A stretch of DNA of 64,000 nucleotides from Microcaldota archaeon (GTDB taxonomy: Archaea; Micrarchaeota; Micrarchaeia; Micrarchaeales; Micrarchaeaceae): contig JAJYWI010000021.1 of the NCBI GenBank assembly GCA_021791535.1, positions 1 to 64,000 on the forward strand. The letters run 5' to 3'. Positions 7,809 to 15,915 of this stretch are shown here, in pieces (position 1 is the first letter of the stretch; each line of letters opens with the position of its first letter). A model generated the notes under the pieces. The model made no database searches. It was not told the DNA's origin and saw only the letters and a program-made list of their open reading frames with translations. A program made the translations under genes and the position numbers.

Positions 7809-10007
7809 CTATTTCTGGCGTATACGCACCTCGTTTCCGGCTACTATGTTCTCAACATCCAGTACCTTGCCCCTGTGGTCGAGCAGCTCTACCATGTACC
7901 TCCTGCCTTCGATTAGCTTGCACTGCACCGTGCAGGGCATCTCGTCTATCCGGCGCTCGCACACCTCTTCGCCGAGGTAGCTTATGCGCAGCGCCACCGC
8001 GTCGCCTCTTGGCCCATCAAACGTGATGGAGCAGCCCATGACCCTAGGAGCAGAAAGCCCCCTCCGCCTGGCGTATTCTGTTATCGGGTTAGGCGACGAA
8101 CGCGGCATGTCTGGATAATCCATGGTCCTAACGAATACGGTGTCACGCGCCCTTTTCTCGCTGCCCTCCCTGCTGATGTAGCTTAACGCACCTACCCTGG
8201 AATCGAGATGCTTCAGCTTCGCTGCAACATCGTCGTCCTTCACCGACGAGAAGACAAGGTCGCCGGCTGCGATCTCGGCCACGTCTGCCGCCTGCTTCAG
8301 GTACATCTTGAGCTGGCAGAGCCTCCTTATCCCGGTCTCTATGTCAGATACGCTGTGCGCGAGCAGAATAAGCCCTACGCCCTTCTTCCTGAAATCCTGT
8401 ATCCTATAACGCATGTCTTCCACTACCGGAGATTTCTGGTCCTTGAGCACCATCTGCGCTTCCTCAAGGCAAATCACAAGCCTCAGCTTGTCGTCGCCAT
8501 TGGAATCGAACGCCGATGCGATGGAATACACCTGGTTGAGCAGCAGCGCGTAGAAATGAGACTTCGTCTCCACCCCTGCGCCAGATATGTCGAAAACCAC
8601 GCCATTGCCAAGGAGCTCCTCTATGCAGATGCCCCTCTGTTCCGAATACTCTGGCATCTGCAGCACAGCGACAAGGTTCTCCATTGCGGACTTTATGTTC
8701 TCCCCGTGCTTTGTGTACTTTATGCCCGCGTTCGTTCGTTTGGCGTGCATCCTTATTATCGATTCCATAACCTCAGAATGCACAGCAAGAGGATCAGGTT
8801 CCCGCCCACCATGGTATATCCTCCGGAAGGCATTGAGCAGGCACTTCTCCATCGGGCTCCTGTATGGGCCTGCGGCGGACGCCGAAGCTAGTATCATGGC
8901 GAGCGACTCATAGAACCTGCGGATGTCAGCGCCTTCGGGGCACCTGAAGAAATTTATCGGGATGCCGTCATCGCATATCCTTACAAGGTTCATACCGTGC
9001 GCCAGCGCAAACGATCCCCACTCGTCTGTAGGGGATATTATGACGACCTTCGTGCCGCTGGAGCCCTTCACAACAGAGTCAAGCACGGCCATCGCCTCCC
9101 TGGTCTTGCCTGAGCCCGGCAGCCCGCTTATGATGAAGCCGAGGTTTAGCAACTGGCTATCAACTTTCACCATGTTGCCTGTCACGTGCACCGAGTCTTT
9201 CATGAAGCTTCCAAGCACGATGTTCCCGTATGACCTGGCATATCTCGCTGGGAGAATGTAACTTGTACCTGCGGATCCGTATACGTTTATCAGCATGCGC
9301 GCGAATCCGCTGCCGAAAGAGAGGCCCCTCAATCCCTCTGCATGCTGTATCAGGTAATCTATGCTCCCCTTGAAAGTATGCGACTCTAGATGCACCATGC
9401 GTTGCAGCAGGTATTTCATTATTTCATCGCTTGACGCAGCGAATACGATCTTGTATGCAGTCCCGTTCGCCATGACGGACCTGTTCAGCGACTCAAGCAT
9501 CTCGCCGAGCATAGCTGCATCGTCCGACTCTGTGAAATCTTTGTGCTGTACTGACATGCCGGTCCGCACGCCAGGCCCTGAGCCTGACACCGAATGGCTC
9601 CTGGCCACGCTTATGCCACTAAGCCTCCTCTCGATGTACTCCCTGGAGATCGCTGTCTCGTTTTCCCCTTGCTGCACGAAAACGATGCAAAGCGATCCCT
9701 TCATTCCCATATCGAAAACGTCTGATAGGAAGGACTCCGGTATGCTCTCAATGCCCCTATAGAGCGAGGCCACGCAGAAGGCGCCTTGCGATATAGGCCG
9801 CCCGGCATTAATGAAGCTAAGCCCAGGCACAGCCGCGCTTATCAGGTCAGGCAGCTTCGCCGCATGTTGACCAAGCGCAAGCAGGCACGACCTGCTCTCA
9901 AGCTCGTATACTATCATGAAGCTCTCCCTGCCTATAGTCTCTAGGAAGACTCCCCTGTCGAAGGGCTTGTCAGGCACAGATGCAACTTCGAAGTACTCAA
10001 CGTTCAT
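7809..10007 (-). CDS. VirB4/HerA-type P-loop ATPase
   Basis: 732 residues. The first ~285 residues look like the mixed N-terminal domain of conjugation-type ATPases. Walker A is SGLPGSGKT (about residue 295), Walker B is VICLEEAQM (about residue 512), and an RKKGVGLILLAHS segment follows, as in VirB4/HerA proteins that move DNA or protein. The last ~80 residues form a separate beta-rich, cysteine-containing domain that I do not recognise. It overlaps the stop of a small membrane protein gene by 4 bases, so the pair is probably coupled as motor and membrane anchor (inference). No relaxase or other conjugation genes are nearby. Possible roles are DNA transfer, pilus or secretion, or a defence translocase. 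Confidence 0.75.
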   Translation of the reverse strand: MNVEYFEVASVPDKPFDRGVFLETIGRESFMIVYELESRSCLLALGQHAAKLPDLISAAVPGLSFINAGRPISQGAFCVASLYRGIESIPESFLSDVFDMGMKGSLCIVFVQQGENETAISREYIERRLSGISVARSHSVSGSGPGVRTGMSVQHKDFTESDDAAMLGEMLESLNRSVMANGTAYKIVFAASSDEIMKYLLQRMVHLESHTFKGSIDYLIQHAEGLRGLSFGSGFARMLINVYGSAGTSYILPARYARSYGNIVLGSFMKDSVHVTGNMVKVDSQLLNLGFIISGLPGSGKTREAMAVLDSVVKGSSGTKVVIISPTDEWGSFALAHGMNLVRICDDGIPINFFRCPEGADIRRFYESLAMILASASAAGPYRSPMEKCLLNAFRRIYHGGREPDPLAVHSEVMESIIRMHAKRTNAGIKYTKHGENIKSAMENLVAVLQMPEYSEQRGICIEELLGNGVVFDISGAGVETKSHFYALLLNQVYSIASAFDSNGDDKLRLVICLEEAQMVLKDQKSPVVEDMRYRIQDFRKKGVGLILLAHSVSDIETGIRRLCQLKMYLKQAADVAEIAAGDLVFSSVKDDDVAAKLKHLDSRVGALSYISREGSEKRARDTVFVRTMDYPDMPRSSPNPITEYARRRGLSAPRVMGCSITFDGPRGDAVALRISYLGEEVCERRIDEMPCTVQCKLIEGRRYMVELLDHRGKVLDVENIVAGNEVRIRQK

Positions 10008-10288
10008 AGGACCAGCGCGAGCACAAGCACAGAAACAAATGCAGTGGCAGACACGGCAAGTTTGAGCCTGCCTGCCATCGCAAATCCACTGCCTTTTACA
10101 GATGCCACAGAGCAGTAAAGCAGCGCCGCGGCAGCGACAACTGCAGCAAGCGGCACCGTAGCCCCGTAATAGCCGATTATGCGCAGCAGCCCGTCAGCAG
10201 CGAAGAAGGCAGATGCGGCGAGCGCCACAACGTAGAAAATGAGATCCATGTGCCTCCGCACAGAGTAGAATTCCCTTGCAGAAAGCAT
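10004..10288 (-). CDS. Small membrane protein coupled to the VirB4-like ATPase
   Basis: About 94 residues with three or four hydrophobic segments and little else. The frame is open further upstream to 10378, but a TATA box (TTTTTATA, about 10381-10390) sits there, so transcription probably begins near 10355 and the ATG at 10288 (MLSARE) or 10249 is likelier. The 4-base overlap with the ATPase gene and the matching strand suggest a membrane platform for it, comparable to small VirB3/PrgI-like subunits. That comparison rests on context, not on similarity. Confidence 0.55.
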   Translation of the reverse strand: MLSAREFYSVRRHMDLIFYVVALAASAFFAADGLLRIIGYYGATVPLAAVVAAAALLYCSVASVKGSGFAMAGRLKLAVSATAFVSVLVLALVL

Positions 10289-10506
10289 AAAAACACCAAG
10301 GCCCGCGAGCACGCGGGCCCGAATTTTGGCGCCGCATGCAGCCCACACCCGCAGCGGCGATCTAATAAGGTATATCAAAATATAAAAACCTTTCTTTTAA
10401 TGCATGAACATATAGTAAAGTATATAAAGATGAATCTCAATATATCAGCAAGGAAATAGCGCACGGTCGGCGCAATACAAGCAGATCAACGAATTTTGGT
10501 GCCTGC

Positions 10507-10794
10507 ATGAAGCAAATAAACGCAGAGGAGCGCAAGCTCTACACGGCAATAGCAGAATACCTGGAATCGGTAGACAGCATGTACGGCGTACAGCTCGTTG
10601 GCGAAGAAGAGGCGTTGGACAGGAAGAGGGAGATCCTGCGCAATGCGAATACGGCAGCAAAGCTGTTGAAGGAAATGGCAGACAGGGCGGAACTATACCG
10701 AAGGATGAGGGGAATAGGGTGTGGCAGATCCAGATTTGTCTGCGATGTAGGCAGCAGCCGCTTCGAATACCGCGAGGAGCCGTACCAGAAGTAA
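10507..10794 (+). CDS. Conserved-looking small protein, unknown
   Basis: 95 residues, mostly charged helices, including NTAAKLLKEMADRAELY, followed by a Cys pair in GCGRSRFVCD and a short C-terminal strand region. No family is recognised. A good TATA box (GTATATAAAGAT, about 10420-10431) lies upstream and is arranged divergently with the promoter of the ATPase operon. A run of T residues after the stop (10801-10828) could act as a terminator. Confidence 0.6.
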   Translation: MKQINAEERKLYTAIAEYLESVDSMYGVQLVGEEEALDRKREILRNANTAAKLLKEMADRAELYRRMRGIGCGRSRFVCDVGSSRFEYREEPYQK

Positions 10795-10799
10795 GTGCA

Positions 10800-10830
10800 G
10801 TTTTTTCTTTTTTCTTTTTCTTTCCTTTTA
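10800..10830 (+). terminator. Poly-T tract, likely archaeal terminator
   Basis: Directly after the stop at 10794 comes a pyrimidine-rich tract with repeated T runs (TTTTTTCTTTTTTCTTTTTC). Archaeal RNA polymerase terminates at oligo-T stretches without needing a hairpin. This one fits as terminator of the small gene 10507-10794. Confidence 0.55.
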
Positions 10831-11042
10831 TTCAACATTTAATCATCAAGGAAGCTTTCAATGCTCACCAGCGCGGAGCCGGAATTGCCAGGCTTCCCAA
10901 GAAATCGCACAGCAATAAGATCCTAGTGATAAAACCGGAAAGGCGGCCGTGCGAGAAGGCGCTTGAGCAGGCGATAGATGACGGTTGGAAGGCGAATGCC
11001 GATGTCCTTCGCATGCTATTTAATATCTAGCGCGTAAATATT

Positions 11043-11507
11043 ATGGGTTCGATGCGACGCAGGAAGCTAACCCAGGCAGAGAAGCTGGTCATCGTCGATA
11101 AGGGCACAGAGGTGCCATTCACTGGCGAATACGACCAGTTCTTCGAGAGGGGGATGTATGTCTGCAGGAGGTGCGGAGCGCACCTGTACAAATCGGAGCG
11201 CAAGTTCGATGCGCATTGCGGCTGGCCGTCATTCGACCAGGAGATAAGGGGCGCAGTGAAGAAGGCTCTGGATCCGGATGGTGCGAGGACAGAGATAACG
11301 TGCTCAAGGTGCGGTGCCCACCTCGGCCATGTTTTCATTGGAGAGAGACTGACGAAGAAAAACGTCAGGCACTGCGTCAATTCCCTCTCGATGAGGTTCA
11401 TACCGAACAGCAAGCGGGTCAGCACAAAAGTAAGGCGGGACAAGCACACAGAGGTCATCCACGATGGTGTCATAGTGGACGCCGACAACGCGGAGGAAAA
11501 ATACTAG
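11043..11507 (+). CDS. msrB: Peptide methionine (R)-S-oxide reductase MsrB
   Basis: Reduces the R-form of methionine sulfoxide in proteins using thioredoxin-type reductants. It has 154 residues. Two CxxC zinc pairs are present (CRRCGAH and CSRCGAH), the substrate region is CGWPSFD, and the catalytic Cys sits in RHCVNSLSMRF. The 20-residue C-terminal tail is basic and longer than usual. The msrA gene starts after one base, so the two are co-transcribed. A thioredoxin at 54.6 kb could recycle them (inference). Confidence 0.92.
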   Translation: MGSMRRRKLTQAEKLVIVDKGTEVPFTGEYDQFFERGMYVCRRCGAHLYKSERKFDAHCGWPSFDQEIRGAVKKALDPDGARTEITCSRCGAHLGHVFIGERLTKKNVRHCVNSLSMRFIPNSKRVSTKVRRDKHTEVIHDGVIVDADNAEEKY

Positions 11508-11508
11508 T

Positions 11509-12042
11509 TTGGATGATAGGGTGGTCGAGACAAAGAGGATAGCTCTTGGCGGCGGTTGCTTTTGGTGTAGCGAGGCGATATTTAAAATGTTAGACGGCGT
11601 TAAGACAACGCCCGGCTATGCGGGAGGTACTACGCAGAATCCGACTTATGAGCAAGTGTGCAGTGGCACTACGGGGCATGCCGAAGTTATAATGCTAGAA
11701 TACGATCCCACCATTGCGCCATTAGAGAAGATACTCGACATATTCTTCAAGATGCACGACCCCACGCAGGTCAATAGGCAGGGCAACGACATCGGCGCAC
11801 AGTACAGGTCGATAATACTTTATACAACTGAGGCGCAAAAGAAAGTGATTGAGGGATTCATAAGCGATCTGCAGAAAAAGGCACCGGCGCGCATAATGAC
11901 CGAAGTAAGGAAGCTGGGCGCGTTCTACCAGGCAGAGGAGTACCACAAAGACTACTTCAAGAGGAATCCCGCAAACCCGTACTGCATCTTCGTTATAAGG
12001 CCAAAGGTGAGCAAGATAAAGAAGGAGTTCCCTGAGCTTTAG
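11509..12042 (+). CDS. msrA: Peptide methionine (S)-S-oxide reductase MsrA
   Basis: Reduces the S-form of methionine sulfoxide. It has 177 residues with the catalytic motif GGGCFWCSEAIF (about residues 14-25), then TTPGYAGG and the conserved EYHKDYF region. The start is a TTG at 11509, one base after the msrB stop; a GTG four codons later is the alternative. Both Msr activities come from separate adjacent genes rather than a fusion. Confidence 0.93.
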   Translation: MDDRVVETKRIALGGGCFWCSEAIFKMLDGVKTTPGYAGGTTQNPTYEQVCSGTTGHAEVIMLEYDPTIAPLEKILDIFFKMHDPTQVNRQGNDIGAQYRSIILYTTEAQKKVIEGFISDLQKKAPARIMTEVRKLGAFYQAEEYHKDYFKRNPANPYCIFVIRPKVSKIKKEFPEL

Positions 12043-12057
12043 CCGCTTTGTCTGAAG

Positions 12058-12333
12058 TCAAGCGTTGCCGCGCCTTAGCAGATAATATGTGGTCCCGAAT
12101 CCATTTGATGCGGAGGCCACATTGCCTGCATCGACCAGGTCAGCGAGGGCTTCGTTCACAGCCGCAAAATTCCTTTCCGCATGGATTCTGTACTTGAAAT
12201 CAGACACGTAATCCATCCCATATCTCTCCGCCAGCCTGCCGAGCAACCCTAGCGCCGTTATCCCAGATGGTTCCTCACGCAGGATATCAACAATCCTCTT
12301 CTCGAGCAGCATGCGCACTCCGGTTTTCTCCAT
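12058..12333 (-). CDS. Small winged-helix-like protein
   Basis: 91 residues from the ATG at 12333. The pattern of helices followed by a short strand pair (residues about 8-75) suggests a winged-helix DNA-binding fold, for instance LLEKRIVDILREEPSGITA and then a beta-hairpin around GNVASASNGFGTTYY. A TATA box (GTTTAAATATTT, 12359-12371) lies ~25 bases upstream of the ATG, consistent with a leaderless transcript and against the longer frame to 12357. The target is unknown. It converges on msrA. Confidence 0.55.
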   Translation of the reverse strand: MEKTGVRMLLEKRIVDILREEPSGITALGLLGRLAERYGMDYVSDFKYRIHAERNFAAVNEALADLVDAGNVASASNGFGTTYYLLRRGNA

Positions 12334-12384
12334 CGCCCCACCACAGCGGCTACGCATAGCAAATATTTAAACCTGCCTCCAGCC

Positions 12385-12516
12385 CTACTTCCACTCAAGG
12401 AGCGCCATGCCTATGGTTATGAGCACAAGCCCCGGCGCGTAGATCTGCCAGGAGCCAGGGTCCACGGCGAGGAAATAGAAGAGCACAGGAAGCAGCTGCA
12501 AACGACGACGGTTCAT
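12385..12516 (-). CDS. Tiny membrane protein downstream of tRNA-Ser
   Basis: About 43 residues (MNRRRLQLL...), a basic N-terminus followed by two hydrophobic stretches and ending LLEWK. The frame is open further upstream, but that part lies inside tRNA-Ser(UGA), so the ATG at 12516, 14 bases after the tRNA end, is the only sensible start. No family is recognised. It could be read from the tRNA transcript. Confidence 0.4.
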   Translation of the reverse strand: MNRRRLQLLPVLFYFLAVDPGSWQIYAPGLVLITIGMALLEWK

Positions 12517-12529
12517 CGAAGAGGGAATT

Positions 12530-12650
12530 CGCCAGGGTAGGGATTTGAACCCTAAAGCCCTTGCGGGCACCGGTTTTCTTTCGCATCACAGTTCAGCTCT
12601 TGACATCTAGGATTCAAGACCGGCGCGATACCAGATTCTGCCACCCTGGC
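12530..12650 (-). tRNA. tRNA-Ser(UGA) with intron
   Basis: Acceptor stem GCCAGGG/CCCTGGC with discriminator G. The anticodon stem CCGGT/ACCGG encloses loop CUUGAA, giving anticodon UGA. The variable arm (TGCCCGCAAGGGC) is long, as in serine tRNAs, and the T arm is TAGGG-TTCAAAT-CCCTA. An intron of about 37 bases (12576-12612) sits after position 37, the canonical archaeal site for a bulge-helix-bulge endonuclease. The mature length is 84. The D-stem is weak (an A-C mismatch). Its TATA box is at 12670-12679. Confidence 0.88.
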
Positions 12651-12667
12651 ATGCTATTCCTTTGCAA

Positions 12668-12680
12668 GGAACGTTTTTAA
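12668..12680. promoter_or_regulatory. Shared divergent TATA element
   Basis: CGTTTTTAAC reads as a TATA box in both directions. It lies about 24 bases upstream of the tRNA-Ser(UGA) 5' end on the minus strand, and about 25-30 bases upstream of the ATG of the HerA-nuclease gene on the plus strand. One element may therefore serve two divergent transcripts. Confidence 0.55.
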
Positions 12681-12700
12681 CTGCAATGTTTTTCGAGATG

Positions 12701-14407
12701 ATGGATGATGATATGATTGTACTAAAAAAGATAATTGGACTATTCAAAAAGAGAAAAAGGCATTCGATAACGATAGGCAAAGCAAGGTCGGTGCTGGTTT
12801 CAGGGAATCTTGTATCGTACGGGCACGCAAGGAACGGGCCAAGGCTCCTCCTTCACCACGGCAGCAGGTGGAAGAGGGCCAGGAAAACGATATCGATTGA
12901 CCCGAGGAAGGAGCCGAACCCGCACATAATAATAGTCGGGATGAGCGGCTACGGCAAAAGCACCCTGTTCAAGTCCATGCTTCTCGACATAAAGAGCATG
13001 GGCATAGCAGCCATAGTGTTCGATGCGCACAACGAGCACGAGAGGCTCGTTAAGGCGCTAAACGGGAAGGTGCACGACGCTAGCCGCTCAGGCATAAACG
13101 TACTTGAGCTGAATGGCCTGTCTGTGCAGGAGCGCATAGCGGAGCTCGTATCAATGTTCAAAAGCGTATATGGGTTAGGCCACATACAGGCAACGAAGCT
13201 GAGCCAGTGCCTGTACTACACGTACAGGAAGAAAGGGACAGGCAATGCCGCCCCTGATATCGGCGACCTGATTGGCGAGCTCAGCATATTCATAAGGAAC
13301 GCAAAGGGAGCTGCAGAGCTCAATACACTGATGCACCTGCGTGAGAAGATATCCCTGCTGAGGAGCGCAGCGTTCATGCGCAACCCAGTCTCTATAGAAG
13401 GACTCAGCACAGGCATAAGCTCGTTTTCGCTGGCCGGGCTGAAGAGCAGCGAGGCTCGCATCATATACATACACGAGCTGCTGAAGAGGATATACCTCAG
13501 CATGAAGGGCAACGAGCGGGAGCTAGGGCTAAGGATATTCATGATGATAGACGAGGCGCAGTTCCTGTTGGGAGCGCAGAGGGAATTCAGCACCATAAGG
13601 AGCATAGTCGAAGAGGGCAGGAAGTACGGCGCAGGTGTCATAATAGCGACGCACGTGACAGCAAACCTTGACAAGCAGATACTAGCGAACGCATCAACGC
13701 TGATATCGTTCTATCCCAGAGATCCGTCAGAGATATCCTACGTATCAAGCGCCATGTCAGGCAGCAATCCGACCGAGAGGGACCTTGTAAGGGGCAAGCT
13801 CAGGTCCCTGAGGCAGAATGAGGCGATGGTGGTGAGCGGGCTTATGAAAGCACCAGTTGTGGTCGAGACGCCAGCAGCTCGGCGCATCAGCGAAACCATA
13901 GAGCGCATGGGAGCCGCGAAAAGCGATGCCGACAATGACTGGTTGTCCAAACTTGCCACTCCGACAGATTACGACACCGCAGAGCGCGATATAGGGCATG
14001 AAGCCATGAGCGCGCTAGTGGAAAAAGGGGCTGTGGAAACGATGGAGCACAACGGCAAGACGTATGTGATGAAAAAGAACCCTTCAAAGAGCATAGAGCA
14101 CGAGCTCCATGTGAGGGAGATATCCAAGCGCCTGTCAGAACTCGGCATAAGGCACTATGTGATGAACAACTCCATGGGCCCAGACGTAGTCGCATATATA
14201 AACGGGAAGAAGACTGCGGTAGAGTACGAGACAGGGAGGAAAAGCACGCAGAGCACGGCCAGGATGCTCGCGTCGAGGGCAAAGGAGTACGGCAGCGTGA
14301 TTGTTTTCGTGAACGCCCGCGCCGCAAAGTTCTACAAGGACACGTTCGGCAGCGACGCCGTCGCGGTCTTCAGCGCGGATGAGATCGCGAATGCTTTTGT
14401 AGTCTGA
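12701..14407 (+). CDS. HerA-like ATPase with nuclease-like C-terminal domain
   Basis: About 568 residues from the ATG at 12701; in-frame ATGs at 12686 and 12716 are alternatives, the upstream one sitting nearly on the TATA box. Walker A is VGMSGYGKSTL (about residues 79-89) and Walker B is FMMIDEAQFL (about 281-290), followed by GAGVIIATH, typical of HerA/VirB4 hexameric translocases. After the ATPase, a segment (about 400-480) resembles a small winged helix. The last ~100 residues carry GPDVVAY and AVEYETGRKS, the PD-(D/E)xK nuclease layout with ExE in place of ExK, then VIVFVNARAAKFY. DNA translocation coupled to cutting or end recognition is inferred. It stands between tRNA-Ser and a Yip1-like gene. 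Confidence 0.72.
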   Translation: MDDDMIVLKKIIGLFKKRKRHSITIGKARSVLVSGNLVSYGHARNGPRLLLHHGSRWKRARKTISIDPRKEPNPHIIIVGMSGYGKSTLFKSMLLDIKSMGIAAIVFDAHNEHERLVKALNGKVHDASRSGINVLELNGLSVQERIAELVSMFKSVYGLGHIQATKLSQCLYYTYRKKGTGNAAPDIGDLIGELSIFIRNAKGAAELNTLMHLREKISLLRSAAFMRNPVSIEGLSTGISSFSLAGLKSSEARIIYIHELLKRIYLSMKGNERELGLRIFMMIDEAQFLLGAQREFSTIRSIVEEGRKYGAGVIIATHVTANLDKQILANASTLISFYPRDPSEISYVSSAMSGSNPTERDLVRGKLRSLRQNEAMVVSGLMKAPVVVETPAARRISETIERMGAAKSDADNDWLSKLATPTDYDTAERDIGHEAMSALVEKGAVETMEHNGKTYVMKKNPSKSIEHELHVREISKRLSELGIRHYVMNNSMGPDVVAYINGKKTAVEYETGRKSTQSTARMLASRAKEYGSVIVFVNARAAKFYKDTFGSDAVAVFSADEIANAFVV

Positions 14408-14437
14408 CGGGAAGCAGGGTATCGACTCAGACGGTAT

Positions 14438-14472
14438 GGAGACGCAACCCGCGATATGGCTGGGTTGCCTCC
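14438..14472 (+). repeat. Strong hairpin after the HerA-nuclease gene
   Basis: GGAG-a-c-GCAACCC ... GGGTTGC-CTCC forms an 11-pair stem with a loop of about 11 bases, 30 bases after the ATPase stop and 30 bases before the next TATA box (ATTTAAAT, about 14505-14513). It may be an mRNA 3' structure, a small RNA or a processing site. No T-run follows, so a simple terminator is less likely. Confidence 0.45.
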
Positions 14473-14540
14473 AGCCCCAACGGTTTGCGGCGCTTGCGAT
14501 AAGAATTTAAATGCTCCTTTTGAAGCACTTATGTGATTGC

Positions 14541-15245
14541 GTGACATTCTCGCAAGACTTTAAGAACGGATTCGGATCGCTGATTCATCCTGGGGATGAT
14601 ACGAAAAAGGGCATGAGCATAGGCCATGCGCTCAAGCTCTATTATACTATAGCGATAATCCCATTCATACTTTTCCTGGTCATAGGATCGGCCTACTACG
14701 GCACGATAGGCGCCGCATCATACGCCTGCCACGTCTCGGCAGTCAACCCGACAACGAGCATAAGCTGCGGGCCGCACAACTACTTCTCGATATTCGACGG
14801 ATTCATAGCTAGCGCCGCACCTAGCGTAGGGGTGGTAGGCGCAGTCTTCCTCGCAGATATAGTCTTCCTGCTTATAGTCCCAGTAATAGGCATATTCATA
14901 GATTCGCTTATCTATCACCTGATAGGCAGGTCTTTCCTCAAGGAGTTCAAGAGGCCTTGGGATAGGACATTCACAGGAGTGATGTACGGCGCGCTTCCGG
15001 CTCTGGCGCTATACTGGCTCCTCTTCATACCGATATTCGGGTACGTGATACTAGCGATAGTCACTGTATGGGGCTTCATAAACGGGATAATAGCGATTTC
15101 GAACCAGCAGCGCATAGACAGGCTGCACGCATTCGGCGTCTACCTCGTCACGCTGTTCATAATACTCCTTATAGCGCTCATCTTCAGCAGCGCAGCCCTG
15201 ACAAGCATCCTATCGGCGCCTATATACGGGCCAGTCATCCCATAG
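14541..15245 (+). CDS. Yip1-like polytopic membrane protein
   Basis: About 234 residues with five or six membrane segments in the C-terminal three quarters. The order is a soluble N-terminal part with FKNGFGSLIHPGDD, a first membrane segment, an extracytoplasmic loop with two Cys, then four closely packed segments ending in polar PIYGPVIP. This matches the Yip1/YIP1-domain layout, function unknown. The ATG at 14511 lies on the TATA box, so the GTG at 14541 is the likelier, nearly leaderless, start. Confidence 0.6.
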   Translation: MTFSQDFKNGFGSLIHPGDDTKKGMSIGHALKLYYTIAIIPFILFLVIGSAYYGTIGAASYACHVSAVNPTTSISCGPHNYFSIFDGFIASAAPSVGVVGAVFLADIVFLLIVPVIGIFIDSLIYHLIGRSFLKEFKRPWDRTFTGVMYGALPALALYWLLFIPIFGYVILAIVTVWGFINGIIAISNQQRIDRLHAFGVYLVTLFIILLIALIFSSAALTSILSAPIYGPVIP

Positions 15246-15292
15246 CTATAAATGCCTGATATGAGAGAGTTAAGGGCTATGCAAGTGAGCGC

Positions 15293-15865
15293 ATGTCATC
15301 CACTATTGCGGCGCCGCAAACCCACCCACGTGATGAAGCCGTCAGGCGCGGCGCCACTGTGAGAAAGCCCCAGATTGAGATAACCAATGCCACGCAGGAC
15401 CTTGTTCTTGAGGCGCGACGCGTCGTGCTCTCATACAGGAACCCGCAGGGCCATCAGGCGTGCACATATGCAGCTATCGAAAAGGTGCGCGGCCTTGCCA
15501 AGGAGCTCTTCTCGAGGGATTTCAGGAGCGACAGGGATCATGGCATGCTTCCGGTCTTCTACCATAACGCCCCTAACTTCGTACTGCTGCACGGAAGCGC
15601 AAGGGCGACCAGGAATAAGTCCCCAGAAAAGATTGAGGCGATATACAACATAATCCTTGATAAAAGAAATACCTCGATATACGATGCATTAAAAACAGCT
15701 GGGCTGCTTCTTTCGGCCGCTAGTCATGATGGCAGACTGCCGCGCAGCCCTGAATCCGACATGCTGATAAGCGCGCTGGACGCCGCGGCCAAAGACCTGG
15801 CCGAGACCGTCATGAAGGCCCAGGAGGCCATGAAGCAGCGCTACGTAATCCCGCCCAGGATGTAG
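15293..15865 (+). CDS. Hypothetical protein
   Basis: 190 residues, mostly helical, soluble, with no family recognised. The first 25 residues are low-complexity and probably disordered. Residues 30-60 (NATQDLVLEARRVV and the following segment) and 120-180 form amphipathic helices. A TATA-like TATAAATG sits about 45 bases upstream. No membrane segment, metal site or P-loop is visible. Confidence 0.6.
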   Translation: MSSTIAAPQTHPRDEAVRRGATVRKPQIEITNATQDLVLEARRVVLSYRNPQGHQACTYAAIEKVRGLAKELFSRDFRSDRDHGMLPVFYHNAPNFVLLHGSARATRNKSPEKIEAIYNIILDKRNTSIYDALKTAGLLLSAASHDGRLPRSPESDMLISALDAAAKDLAETVMKAQEAMKQRYVIPPRM

Positions 15866-15915
15866 CAAGCGTATCTGAAAGCTTTTAAAGCACCCAATCA
15901 AAAGGGTTAACCGGC

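Noticed and set aside
10926-11030. A possible 34-residue GTG-start peptide before msrB, continuing a longer frame
   Set aside because: Composition looks plausible, but no ribosome site, no TATA box and no longer conserved form can be seen; start is uncertain.
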